Assembly (NCBI GenBank): GCA_029252505.1
Contig: JAQXBH010000229.1
Location: 1 to 51,331 of the forward strand
Length of the DNA stretch: 51,331 nucleotides
Source: Opitutales bacterium
Lineage (GTDB): Bacteria > Verrucomicrobiota > Verrucomicrobiia > Opitutales > Seribacteraceae
Reading direction: 5' to 3'
Each line of letters starts with the position of its first letter. Within the stretch, counting starts at the first letter, position 1. This document shows, in pieces, positions 34,937-46,825 of this stretch. The notes beneath the pieces were generated by a model. The model saw only the letters and a list, made by a program, of their open reading frames with translations, searched no databases and was not told the DNA's origin. The translations under genes and the position numbers were made by a program.

Positions 34937-36001
34937 TTAAATCCAGCATTTTGACCGGTGGGAAAGTGATTTATTTAATGATGCTGGAAAAAATGGCCCT
35001 TGATAAACCAAAGAGGAATAAATTTGTAATAAAGACGCTCCGGCATCTAGTTTTCTAATTGCAGAATCGACTGACGAAATTCCTCCCACACCTATAATGG
35101 GAAACCTGTAATCAGTTAGCCTTGCGAGAAATTTTATAACTTGAACTGACTTTGCTTCAATCGGATTTCCACTCAATCCACCACTTTCGAACGAATCAAA
35201 ATTTAGGTTTTCAAATCTGCTTACTGATGTATTGGTAGCGATCACACCTGAAAAGCCAATATCTCTAGCACTACAGACAATATGTTCTAAAGATTTGTAA
35301 TTTTCATCAGGCGAAATCTTGAGAAGAAGCGGAATCAATGCAACATTGTGTTTTTTCGCACAAGCACGGCTTGCTTTTATAAGATTTTGAAGAAAGGGAG
35401 TGATGAAGTTTTTGCCGTGAAGTTCCCTCAAATTCGGTGTGTTAGGTGAGCTGATATTAACTGTGATATAATCAGCCTGATTATAACATTTATTCAAGCA
35501 TGATATATAGTCATTTTGTGCTTGATCAATGGGAGTGTTTTTTCCTTTTCCTATATTAATTCCCAGTGGTGCTGATCTCTTTCCTTTGGGGTAAAATTTT
35601 GCAATCCGATTCACGACAGCATCGGCACCATCATTATTAAACCCCATTCGGTTTACTAACGCATCATATTTTGGATATCGAAAAAGTCTTGGTTTTGGGT
35701 TACCTGGTTGTGCTTGTGGAGTAATTGTTCCAATTTCAACATGGCCAAAACCAAGCGAGAAGAAAGTTTTTGGAAAAGCGCCATTTTTATCCATTCCAGC
35801 AGCCAATCCTAAGGTATTGGGAAAAGACAGCCCAAAAACATTACAGGATTGATGTTTGGTGGAAGAAGCCAAATTAATACATTTTCTAGCCAAACTTGAT
35901 TTTTCTGTAATGGTTAAAAATTGACATGCTAAGTCGTGGGCATGTTCTGCATTTAACTGAAAGAGGAGAGGCCGAATTAATTTTTTATAAATTAGATTCA
36001 T
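34937..36001 (-). CDS. pyrD: Dihydroorotate dehydrogenase (quinone), class 2
   Basis: Oxidises dihydroorotate to orotate with FMN, passing electrons to membrane quinones. The N-terminal helical tunnel (MNLIYKKLIRPLLFQLNAEHAHDLA) marks the membrane-associated class 2 enzyme. FMN/substrate motifs are GLAAGMDKNG, MGFNNDGAD, VNISSPNTPNLREL (catalytic Ser in the class 2 position), GGLSGNPIE and IIGVGGISS. The length of 354 residues is typical. It is apparently monocistronic and not linked to pyrB here. Confidence 0.95.
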   Translation of the reverse strand: MNLIYKKLIRPLLFQLNAEHAHDLACQFLTITEKSSLARKCINLASSTKHQSCNVFGLSFPNTLGLAAGMDKNGAFPKTFFSLGFGHVEIGTITPQAQPGNPKPRLFRYPKYDALVNRMGFNNDGADAVVNRIAKFYPKGKRSAPLGINIGKGKNTPIDQAQNDYISCLNKCYNQADYITVNISSPNTPNLRELHGKNFITPFLQNLIKASRACAKKHNVALIPLLLKISPDENYKSLEHIVCSARDIGFSGVIATNTSVSRFENLNFDSFESGGLSGNPIEAKSVQVIKFLARLTDYRFPIIGVGGISSVDSAIRKLDAGASLLQIYSSLVYQGPFFPASLNKSLSHRSKCWI

Positions 36002-36116
36002 AAGTTAAAACCTAGTAAATCAAAAATAGCTTCTTAGAGCGATCAAGAATGAAAAATTACTCTATTTTAAAAAAAGATGGTTGTAATCTTAAAACAACCA
36101 TTCATAAGACAAATTA

Positions 36117-36851
36117 ATGAAAAAAACAGGTTCTAGTTTAGATTGGTGCATTGTTCGAATCGGAGAAGATAAGAATTGGTGGATTAATTCTATAAGTGAT
36201 AACGAAAATTGGGATGCCGATAATTTAAGCATTATTGATCCCAAGCAGTTTCTTTATATTAATGAACTTCTAGATTCTATGACAGAATTTGGTCTAGATA
36301 CTCAATTAGTTGATGACGCTTTTTTTACTTTTGCAATTGAGGAAGAAATTGACGGAGGAATGATCAAGTTGGTTCGAGTTCGCGATTCGTTACTGAAAGC
36401 AGAAGATATGCTTTTCGCTCTTCCTGATGTACTGGATGAGGACAAGGGCCCCTATGCTGATTTTCTTAATCATGTTTCTGAAAAAAGAGTTAGCATGCTC
36501 AATGAATTAATAGAATTTGCAGAACCTTACACTCAGGAAGAAATGGAAGAAGTCCTAGCAGAAAAACAAAACAATGATTTCCTTGAAGGAAGGCGATCGC
36601 ATTTCAGTGATGAATTATTCTCCATTTTAGAGTTTGTGCCTGACGGCTTTGCAATTGATGCAGATTTAGAAGATGAATCTGACAAATTGAAGGATAAAGA
36701 GGAGGATTACTCGGATTTGGAATCGGATTTAATCGAAGTTTCTGACAAAGAGGAAAAGTTATTACCCGATGCTGATTTAAAATGGGACGAAGAAGAGGAG
36801 AAGGATGATACCACTCCCTATGAGGGAGGCGCCCCTGATGAAAGCTCTTAA
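36117..36851 (+). CDS. Unknown acidic protein
   Basis: Not recognised. The 244-residue protein has a folded-looking N-terminal part (about 1-165; LDWCIVRIGEDKNWWIN, TFAIEEEIDGGMIKLVRVRD) and a strongly acidic tail (about 175-244; DLEDESDKLKDKEEDYSDLESD). There is no signal peptide or membrane segment, so it is probably cytoplasmic. Acidic tails of this sort can act in protein or RNA-polymerase contacts, but nothing specific can be claimed. The stop overlaps the hemB stop tail to tail (TTAA). Codon use matches its neighbours, so it is a real resident gene. Confidence 0.75.
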   Translation: MKKTGSSLDWCIVRIGEDKNWWINSISDNENWDADNLSIIDPKQFLYINELLDSMTEFGLDTQLVDDAFFTFAIEEEIDGGMIKLVRVRDSLLKAEDMLFALPDVLDEDKGPYADFLNHVSEKRVSMLNELIEFAEPYTQEEMEEVLAEKQNNDFLEGRRSHFSDELFSILEFVPDGFAIDADLEDESDKLKDKEEDYSDLESDLIEVSDKEEKLLPDADLKWDEEEEKDDTTPYEGGAPDESS

Positions 36852-37831
36852 ATTATTTTAGCGATTCTTTCCGCAAAATAAGTAAAAATTATGTTTGCCC
36901 CTGCCCTTTTAATTGAATGCATTGATTCAAGAGCACAGGACTCCAGGTCGAGCCAGCCCTGTAAGTGAGAGGCCCATATTCGTGAATATTCCCCTGAAAC
37001 CTGATACGCTGCTATTGGAATGTTGAAGTTTTCCTTGGCGTATTTGATTACATCTAAATATGGTTCTGCAGGCTTTATCATTAAAATATCAGCACCTTCA
37101 TCGAAATCTAACTCCAATTCCCTTTTTGCTTCACGGAGGTTTGCAGGGTCTAATTGATAAGAAGATTTGTCGATAGTAGTTTTTTGTCCGGTACCGATTG
37201 CATCCCTAAATGGGCCATAGTATGCAGAAGAGAATTTTGCCGAGTAAGAAAGAATACCTGTGTTGTGTTTGTTTTGTTTGTCTAATTCTTCACGAATCAG
37301 TTTAACACGACCATCCATCATATCGGAAGGTGCGACCAAGTCGTACCCTGCTTCCGCTGCTAATACTGCTCCCTGGGCAAGAATTTCGACCGTTCTATCA
37401 TTTTCAACTACCCCATTACAATCGAGTATACCATCGTGCCCGTGAGTTGTGTAAGGATCGAGGGCAATATCACCAATAAGGGCAACATTATCAACTGCTG
37501 CCTTAATTTCGTAAGCAGTCTTATATACCAGGGAATCGGAATTGAGGAATTCGGAGCCTAATGGGTTTTTTTTACTAGCCTGAATCTGTGGAAAAATAGC
37601 AAATGTATTGATCCCAATATCTTGCCATTCTCTAATTTTTGACACCAATAAATTGAGGGGCCATCGAAATATTTCAGGCATAGAATCAATTTTTTCAGGA
37701 ACTTGAGCTTGTTCAGAAACAAAAACTGGTAAAACAAGATCATTATGACATAATTCTTGTTCTTTGACCAAAGAACGAAAAACTGGATTATTTCTTATGC
37801 GCCTAGGGCGATGGGTTAGGTTGAAATTCAT
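36848..37831 (-). CDS. hemB: Delta-aminolevulinic acid dehydratase (porphobilinogen synthase)
   Basis: Joins two 5-aminolevulinate molecules into porphobilinogen in haem synthesis. The Schiff-base lysines lie in LSYSAKFSSAYYGPFRDA and DILMIKPAEPYLDVI. The metal-binding segment reads DIALDPYTTHGHDGI, the Asp-rich form of Mg-dependent enzymes rather than the Cys-rich zinc form. The flexible lid PSDMMDGRV and the C-terminal YQVSGEYSRI are conserved. The length of 327 residues is normal. Confidence 0.96.
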   Translation of the reverse strand: MNFNLTHRPRRIRNNPVFRSLVKEQELCHNDLVLPVFVSEQAQVPEKIDSMPEIFRWPLNLLVSKIREWQDIGINTFAIFPQIQASKKNPLGSEFLNSDSLVYKTAYEIKAAVDNVALIGDIALDPYTTHGHDGILDCNGVVENDRTVEILAQGAVLAAEAGYDLVAPSDMMDGRVKLIREELDKQNKHNTGILSYSAKFSSAYYGPFRDAIGTGQKTTIDKSSYQLDPANLREAKRELELDFDEGADILMIKPAEPYLDVIKYAKENFNIPIAAYQVSGEYSRIWASHLQGWLDLESCALESMHSIKRAGANIIFTYFAERIAKII

Positions 37832-37938
37832 TGATGAAGGGTAATTAAAATGAAATACTCGTAAGCAAATATAAATTCTATTAAATGTTATTATACCTCT
37901 AAGCTACTATGATCGCTATAAAATTATTTGATTAATCT

Positions 37939-39783
37939 ATGGAATGGGAAATGTTTTTAGCTTTCGGACTCTTGTTGGCCGCTCTTATTTCTTTTTTAAT
38001 GGAGAAGGTAAGTGTTGATACCACTGCCCTTACCTTATTAGGAATTATTTTACTATTTTCGGGGTTAGAAATTAGTGATAATTGGCCTTCTTTACCCCAC
38101 ATTTTAAGTGTATTTTCTAACGAGGCACCACTTACCATTGCGGCAATGTTTGTCATTAGTGCTTCTTTAAATCGTTGTAGATTAATTGAGCAAGCTTCCG
38201 ATTCATTGGGCAAATTTTGTAAATATGGATATCGCAGGTTCATGCTCATTTTACTTTTACTGGTAGCCTTTGTATCCGCTTTTATCAATAACACTCCAGT
38301 TGTGGTCGTATTATTGCCAGTCGTGATAAGCCTTTCAAGAAAAATGGGAGTACCATCTTCGAAAATGCTTATACCGGTGTCTTATGCCTCAATATTTGGT
38401 GGATGCTGTACTTTGGTTGGTACAAGTACCAATATTCTAGCAAGCGGAATTATAACAAATTCTACAATCTACCAAAACATGGAACCATTGGGTATGTTTG
38501 AGTTAGCAAAAATAGGCCTTCCCCTATTGGCAATTTCTTTAAGCTTTTTAGTTTTATTCGGAAGAAGATTGTTGCCCGATAGGGAAGCATTATCGGATAT
38601 AATATCAGACCTAGACAGTAAGGAATTTTTAACTGAGGCTATTGTGCATGATAACTCCCCACTTGTTGGACAAAGAATTAAAGATTCTGGAATTACCAAA
38701 CTTTCCGGAGTAAGACTTTTAGAAATTGTAAGAAATGGAGCCGCAATTTCAGCAAGGAAAACAGGGGAAAAACTGGAAGCAAAAGATCGCCTCGTCCTTT
38801 CTTGTAAACCACAAGGGATTATCGAAACTAGTGAAATAGAGGGTGTAAATTTATTAAATGAAACTGCTCTTGGTATTGAGCAAGTTTCCTCTAAAACTGG
38901 AATAATGGTGGAGTGTGTGGTGGGACCCTCATCTTCTTTGATTTCAAGGAACCTTTCGGACGCAAGTTTTAGGGCTCGTTTTAATTTAACTATTCTCGCA
39001 GTACACCGTCGGGGAAAAAATCTTGGGGTTGAAATTGAAAAGATACGGCTCCAGCCAAGTGACACATTATTAATTTTGGGAGCCGAAGATGCAATAGAAA
39101 GACTGAGAAAATCTGATGAAGTCATCCTGCTGGACCAAGCGGCCATGCCAATGAAGAATATGAAAAAAAAGGCACCCATCGTGATTGCAGTTCTAATTGG
39201 GATTATAGCAGTTGCTTCCTTTGGTGTATTACCGATTTCTATAACCTCAATTATTGGGGTGTCAATTTTACTGCTAACTGGTTGCCTAAAACCGCGAGAA
39301 GCCTACCACGCAATCGAATGGAACATATTAATACTGATTTACGGGATGCTGGCACTAGGCATAACGATGCAAAGTACGGGTGCATCCTCAGTTATTGCAT
39401 CAGTAGTAGGAGGAGTTGGGTTGGGGTTATTTGAACCGGAATGGCAACCATTTGCGGTTTTAGTAGTTTTATATTTATGCACTGCTTTTTTAACTGAAGT
39501 TTTATCAAATAATGCAACAATTGTCATAATGGCACCGATATCACTGGAGGTAGCACATTTAATGAACATGCCCCCAAGCGATGCGAGAGCCTATATATTA
39601 ACAGCTTGTATTGCTGCATCCGCAAGCTTTGTCACGCCAATTGGATACCAGACAAATACATTTGTTTATACTGTTGGAGGTTATCAATTTAAAGATTTTC
39701 TGAAAGTGGGTATTTATTTTAACTTAATATATTTTATTGGATCTATCACTTTAGTTTCAATTATTTGGGACTTTATTCCATGA
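37939..39783 (+). CDS. SLC13/DASS-type transporter with two internal RCK_C domains
   Basis: A 614-residue membrane permease of the divalent-anion/Na+ symporter family (YfbS-like). The N-terminal half has about five or six helices with FINNTPVVVVLLPV (family SNT-like motif) and GTSTNILASG. Residues of about 215-395 form two cytoplasmic TrkA-C/RCK_C domains (IKDSGITKLSGVRLLEIVRNG; FRARFNLTILAVHRRGKN), and the C-terminal half repeats the transport fold (FLTEVLSNNATIVIMAP, VTPIGYQTN). The substrate, possibly sulfate or a dicarboxylate, is not determinable. RCK_C modules suggest gating by a bound ligand. Confidence 0.88.
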   Translation: MEWEMFLAFGLLLAALISFLMEKVSVDTTALTLLGIILLFSGLEISDNWPSLPHILSVFSNEAPLTIAAMFVISASLNRCRLIEQASDSLGKFCKYGYRRFMLILLLLVAFVSAFINNTPVVVVLLPVVISLSRKMGVPSSKMLIPVSYASIFGGCCTLVGTSTNILASGIITNSTIYQNMEPLGMFELAKIGLPLLAISLSFLVLFGRRLLPDREALSDIISDLDSKEFLTEAIVHDNSPLVGQRIKDSGITKLSGVRLLEIVRNGAAISARKTGEKLEAKDRLVLSCKPQGIIETSEIEGVNLLNETALGIEQVSSKTGIMVECVVGPSSSLISRNLSDASFRARFNLTILAVHRRGKNLGVEIEKIRLQPSDTLLILGAEDAIERLRKSDEVILLDQAAMPMKNMKKKAPIVIAVLIGIIAVASFGVLPISITSIIGVSILLLTGCLKPREAYHAIEWNILILIYGMLALGITMQSTGASSVIASVVGGVGLGLFEPEWQPFAVLVVLYLCTAFLTEVLSNNATIVIMAPISLEVAHLMNMPPSDARAYILTACIAASASFVTPIGYQTNTFVYTVGGYQFKDFLKVGIYFNLIYFIGSITLVSIIWDFIP

Positions 39784-42623
<2,840 letters not shown>

Positions 42624-42633
42624 TAAATTTACA

Positions 42634-45219
42634 ATGACAGACAATAACAAATCACTTTTTTCAGGAAATATCAGCGATATTATGCAATCTGCTTACATCG
42701 ATTATTCGATGTCAGTGATTGTAAGTAGAGCCTTACCGGATGTTCGAGACGGTTTTAAGCCAGTTCATCGCAGAGTATTGTACGCTATGTTGCGGGAAGG
42801 TTTGTTGCACAGTAGGGCTTATGATAAATGTGCCGGTGTAGTAGGAGAAGTCTTAAAAAATTATCATCCGCACGGGGATAGTTCTGTATATGATACATTA
42901 GTAAGAATGGCACAACCGTGGGTAATGAGGTATCCGTTGGTAGACGGGCAAGGTAATTTTGGTTCTGTAGATGGAGATTCTGCGGCAGCGTATCGTTATA
43001 CAGAATGCCGACTAACTAAAATAGCGGAGGAGTTGCTTAAGGACATTGATGAAGATACAGTCGACTTTGCGCCAAATTATAAGGAAAGTTCTACAGAGCC
43101 AACTGTTTTGCCTTCTTCTCTGCCATCTCTTTTAATGAATGGTTCATCAGGTATTGCTGTAGGAATGGCCACCAATATACCTCCCCATAATTTGGGTGAA
43201 TTGATTGATGCAGTAACCTTATTAATTGACCACCCTAACTGTACAATTGAGCAAATTATGGAAATTCTTCCTGGTCCTGATTTTCCAACTGGTGGGACAA
43301 TTGCTGGTAGATCTGGTATTAATTCTTATATGCATACGGGCCGTGGAATCGTGAGAATGAGAGGCACAATAACCACAGAGGAATTACCGAATGGAAAACA
43401 GCAAATAATAATTTCTGAAATTCCATATAATGCAAATCGTGCAACACTAGTAACTAGAATTGCAGATTTAGTGAAAGAAAAAATTCTTGATGGAGTGAGC
43501 GATCTCAGAGATGAATCTACAGAAACGACTCGTATCGTTGTAGAACTTAAGTTGGGTGAAATTGAGAGAGTTACGATTAACAAACTGTTTAAATTAACTG
43601 CACTTGAAAGTAGTTTTGGCGTGATTTTATTGGCCTTAGATAAGAGAAGGCCACGACAAATGAATATCAAAGAAGCTTTGGAGTGTTATGTTGATCATCG
43701 GAGAGAGGTTATTCTTAGAAGGACGCAATTCAGATTGAGGAAGGCCGAAGATAGAGCTCATATACTAGAGGGATATAAAATTGCACAGGATAATTTGGAT
43801 GATTTTGTTCGTATAATTCGAGCTTCAGCAAATCGAATAGAAGCAAAATCAAATTTAGTAGCAAAATATACTCTTTCTGACAGGCAGGTGAATGCAATTC
43901 TTGATCTACGATTGTACCAATTGACTGGTATGGAAAGAGAGAAAATCGACGAAGAATATCAAGAATTAATGACAATTATTTCTGGTCTTAAAGAAATCAT
44001 TGAAAATGAACACATACTCTTAGCAGTTATCAAAGATGAATTAAGTGCACTGAGAGATGTTTATGCAGACGAAAGAAAGTGCACAATAACTGAGTATGAG
44101 GGCGACGTTAGAATGGAAGATTTAATTCCTAATGATGGTTGTGTTGTCACGATTACGAAAAGCGGATTTATAAAAAGAACTGGTGTTGAAGAATTTCGTT
44201 CTCAAAATCGTGGTGGAAAGGGAGTTATTGGTAGTGGTCAAAAAGAGGAAGACCCTGTTGAAATACTACAAACTTGTAATGCTCACGATACGCTTATGTT
44301 TTTCATGAAAAATGGTCGTGTGTATGTTGGAAAAGCTTATGAAATTCCAGAAGGAAGTAGAATTGCAAAGGGTAGAAATATAATTAATCTTCTCGAAATG
44401 CAGAAGGGCGAAAAGGTTGCTGCCCTTATTGCCATAGATTCCTTTGAATCCGATCAATCGTTGGTTTTATGTACCCAAAAAGGGGTTGTCAAAAAAACAA
44501 AGATAAACGCGTACAAAAACCATCGAAAGGGTGGGATTATTGGAATAAATGTCGATGAAGGTGATACCGTATTAAAAGCGATAAAAACCAATTCAGATGA
44601 TCATATTTTAATTTTGACAAAAAACGGAAAAGGACTTCGATTTTGCTGTGATCAGCTACGAGACCAAGGTAGAGTGACTAGGGGCGTACGCGGTATCAGA
44701 CTAAAGCCCAAAGATCAAGTAGACACATGCCTTGTGGTCGATGATCAAAAATTATTACTTATTGCAGGTCAAAACGGACTTGGTATTCGTACGCGTTTCA
44801 GTGCTTTTCTTCCAAACGGTGGAAAGCTTGATAGCGAATCGCTCGAAGATGCTACCCCAAGGAAAAGGGGTGGTCAGGGTGTTACCGCAATGAATACTGA
44901 CAGAATAATTGGTGCACTTAGTGTGGACCCTGAGAGTGAAATCTTAATGATAACAAGCAATGGACAAGCGGTTCGTTGCCCTGTAAATAATGTTCGGGAA
45001 ACAAGTCGTGGGTCGAAGGGGGTTAAACTTGTTAATTTATCCGGTAAAGATAAACTAACTGCTATCTCTGAAGTTGTAGAACTCGATGAAGGAGATGAAA
45101 TCGAGGCCGAGGCCGATGGAGTGCAATCCGAAAACTCCTTGGAGATCGAGCCAATTGCAGAAACAGAAAGTGAAGACTCTAATACTGACAACGATAACAA
45201 AATCGATTTTACCGAATAA
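42634..45219 (+). CDS. gyrA: DNA gyrase subunit A
   Basis: The DNA-breaking half of gyrase, 861 residues. The catalytic tyrosine is Y122 in AAAYRYTECRL, the same number as in E. coli. The quinolone region reads HPHGDSSVYDTLVRMAQPW, keeping Ser83 and Asp87 equivalents, so no resistance substitution is visible. The C-terminal beta-pinwheel has a GyrA-box-like QNRGGKG, which distinguishes gyrase from topoisomerase IV, and repeated R-G-K-G blades (RKRGGQGV). The tail is strongly acidic (EADGVQSENSLEIEPIAETE). Its end overlaps the convergent exonuclease gene by 11 bases. Confidence 0.97.
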   Translation: MTDNNKSLFSGNISDIMQSAYIDYSMSVIVSRALPDVRDGFKPVHRRVLYAMLREGLLHSRAYDKCAGVVGEVLKNYHPHGDSSVYDTLVRMAQPWVMRYPLVDGQGNFGSVDGDSAAAYRYTECRLTKIAEELLKDIDEDTVDFAPNYKESSTEPTVLPSSLPSLLMNGSSGIAVGMATNIPPHNLGELIDAVTLLIDHPNCTIEQIMEILPGPDFPTGGTIAGRSGINSYMHTGRGIVRMRGTITTEELPNGKQQIIISEIPYNANRATLVTRIADLVKEKILDGVSDLRDESTETTRIVVELKLGEIERVTINKLFKLTALESSFGVILLALDKRRPRQMNIKEALECYVDHRREVILRRTQFRLRKAEDRAHILEGYKIAQDNLDDFVRIIRASANRIEAKSNLVAKYTLSDRQVNAILDLRLYQLTGMEREKIDEEYQELMTIISGLKEIIENEHILLAVIKDELSALRDVYADERKCTITEYEGDVRMEDLIPNDGCVVTITKSGFIKRTGVEEFRSQNRGGKGVIGSGQKEEDPVEILQTCNAHDTLMFFMKNGRVYVGKAYEIPEGSRIAKGRNIINLLEMQKGEKVAALIAIDSFESDQSLVLCTQKGVVKKTKINAYKNHRKGGIIGINVDEGDTVLKAIKTNSDDHILILTKNGKGLRFCCDQLRDQGRVTRGVRGIRLKPKDQVDTCLVVDDQKLLLIAGQNGLGIRTRFSAFLPNGGKLDSESLEDATPRKRGGQGVTAMNTDRIIGALSVDPESEILMITSNGQAVRCPVNNVRETSRGSKGVKLVNLSGKDKLTAISEVVELDEGDEIEAEADGVQSENSLEIEPIAETESEDSNTDNDNKIDFTE

Positions 45220-45706
45220 ATTGTTTAACATTTATGACTTTTGCCAGTCTTTTATAAAGCAAGAAAGCACATATCGAGTCATACAAAGCATTGTGTGAAG
45301 TTCTTTTATTTTTTCGGCAATGAATTTTAGCTAGCTCAGAGCTTTCCTCTTTAATAAAAATAGTAGTTAAGTATTCCAGCTTGAATTCTTCCAGTTGTGG
45401 GTATAATGATTTGTACATTTCTTTTGTATCGAGCCACGGTCCCCATTCCACGCGATGGTTTGATTTAGTGGTGTTATTGTAAGGCAAGTACTTTTTCAGA
45501 AGGTTTTTTTCAGTTGGTACATTGTGGGATATTATAAAATCAGGTGTCTTTTCAAATACTGTTTTAAAAAATTCAATACATTCAATTTCATTTCGAATTG
45601 TTTGTTCAGCTAAACTTACTATGTTGGAATTTTCTGATTTGATTAAACCTACTTCTCGTATTCCATTGGAGAGTGAACCTTCAAAGTCCAGGGTCAAAAT
45701 TTGCAT
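45209..45706 (-). CDS. DEDD-family 3'-5' exonuclease-like protein
   Basis: A 165-residue RNase H-fold protein with the DnaQ-type acidic motifs: LTLDFEGSL (DxE), FIISHNVPTEKNLL (second motif, normally HNxxFD, where the Asp is replaced by Glu) and HNALYDSICAFLLYK (HxALxD). It could trim DNA or RNA ends. The replaced middle Asp makes full activity uncertain. It is divergent from the IMPase gene with only 16 bases between the two start codons, so each promoter must lie within the neighbouring gene or be very compact. Confidence 0.8.
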   Translation of the reverse strand: MQILTLDFEGSLSNGIREVGLIKSENSNIVSLAEQTIRNEIECIEFFKTVFEKTPDFIISHNVPTEKNLLKKYLPYNNTTKSNHRVEWGPWLDTKEMYKSLYPQLEEFKLEYLTTIFIKEESSELAKIHCRKNKRTSHNALYDSICAFLLYKRLAKVINVKQFIR

Positions 45707-45722
45707 ATTTAAAAAAATCTAA

Positions 45723-46493
45723 ATGAATAAATTAAGTTTTCCAGTTTTTACTAAATTTGTAGAAAAAATTACTAGTGAAACATCTTTATTAATTAGTAAA
45801 TGCTTTGATACAAATATTGTAAATAAAAGAAAAAAATCCGACGGCACGATCGTTACAGATATTGATTTAAATACCGAACGGTATATCAGGGAACAGATTG
45901 AAATATCTTACCCCGGTCACAGCATAATTGGTGAAGAGTTGGCTAATAAAGAAGAAAGTACTGAAAGCGTATGGATTATTGATCCAATTGACGGAACATA
46001 TAGTTTTGCTAGGGGGATTCCTTTATTTGGCACATTAATAGGGTATTTATACGATGAATCTCCTACCTATGGTTGTATGCGCCTTCCTAAAATGGGAAAT
46101 GAATTACTCGTTGGAGATAATGATTCTTGTTTCTTGAATGGAAGAAAAACAAAATGCACTCCGTTTGTTTCATGGGACGAAGCTCTCATCCTTACAACAG
46201 ATGAGAAAAGTATCAATCAATCCTCCATCGCATCTAAATGGCGAACGCTAAAGAAACGAGAGGCTCAATTTAGAACTTGGGGCGATTGTTATGGATATTA
46301 TCTTTTATGCACTGGTAAGGCTGATGCAATGTTAGATATCGATTTAAAACCCTATGACATTTTGCCAATTATACCTATTTTGAAAGGTGCAGGTTTATCG
46401 ATAATAGATTTTTCAGCAAAAAGAGATTTTACATCAATAGTAGCTTGTAAACCCGAAATTAAAGGTGAATTAGCTAAGTTGTTATTAACTTAA
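45723..46493 (+). CDS. Inositol monophosphatase-family phosphatase (possibly histidinol-phosphatase HisN-type)
   Basis: A 256-residue metal-dependent phosphatase. Motifs: VTDIDLNTERYIRE (first metal site), SIIGEELANKE (GEE), WIIDPIDGTYSFARGIPLFG (DPIDGT) and the C-terminal DLKPYDILPIIPILKGAG, replacing the usual WDxxAxxxxxxEAGG. The substrate is ambiguous between histidinol phosphate, inositol phosphate and related sugars. The first ATG fits the N-terminal helix. It converges with the tRNA-Gly gene, 4 bases away. Confidence 0.87.
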   Translation: MNKLSFPVFTKFVEKITSETSLLISKCFDTNIVNKRKKSDGTIVTDIDLNTERYIREQIEISYPGHSIIGEELANKEESTESVWIIDPIDGTYSFARGIPLFGTLIGYLYDESPTYGCMRLPKMGNELLVGDNDSCFLNGRKTKCTPFVSWDEALILTTDEKSINQSSIASKWRTLKKREAQFRTWGDCYGYYLLCTGKADAMLDIDLKPYDILPIIPILKGAGLSIIDFSAKRDFTSIVACKPEIKGELAKLLLT

Positions 46494-46497
46494 TTGA

Positions 46498-46573
<76 letters not shown>

Positions 46574-46666
46574 GACTAATCAATCAGCATGTAAATATTA
46601 TCTAAGAAAATCAAGTTAATAATACAAAAAGTAAAAACATGTTCCGAACAAAACTTTTGGTTTTAC

Positions 46667-46694
46667 TTGACAAAAAATCACTTTTCTCTACCTT
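46667..46694 (+). promoter_or_regulatory. Promoter of the tRNA-Thr-tuf operon
   Basis: An exact TTGACA (46667), 16-base spacer, and TACCTT (46689) end 30 bases before the tRNA-Thr. The -10 is weak, but the -35 is perfect and the position fits a strong tRNA/tuf promoter. Confidence 0.5.
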
Positions 46695-46724
46695 AAAAAA
46701 CTTTTCTCTAACTCCATGCCCCCC

Positions 46725-46800
<76 letters not shown>

Positions 46801-46825
46801 CATAAATTCAAACTACGTCAAACAA

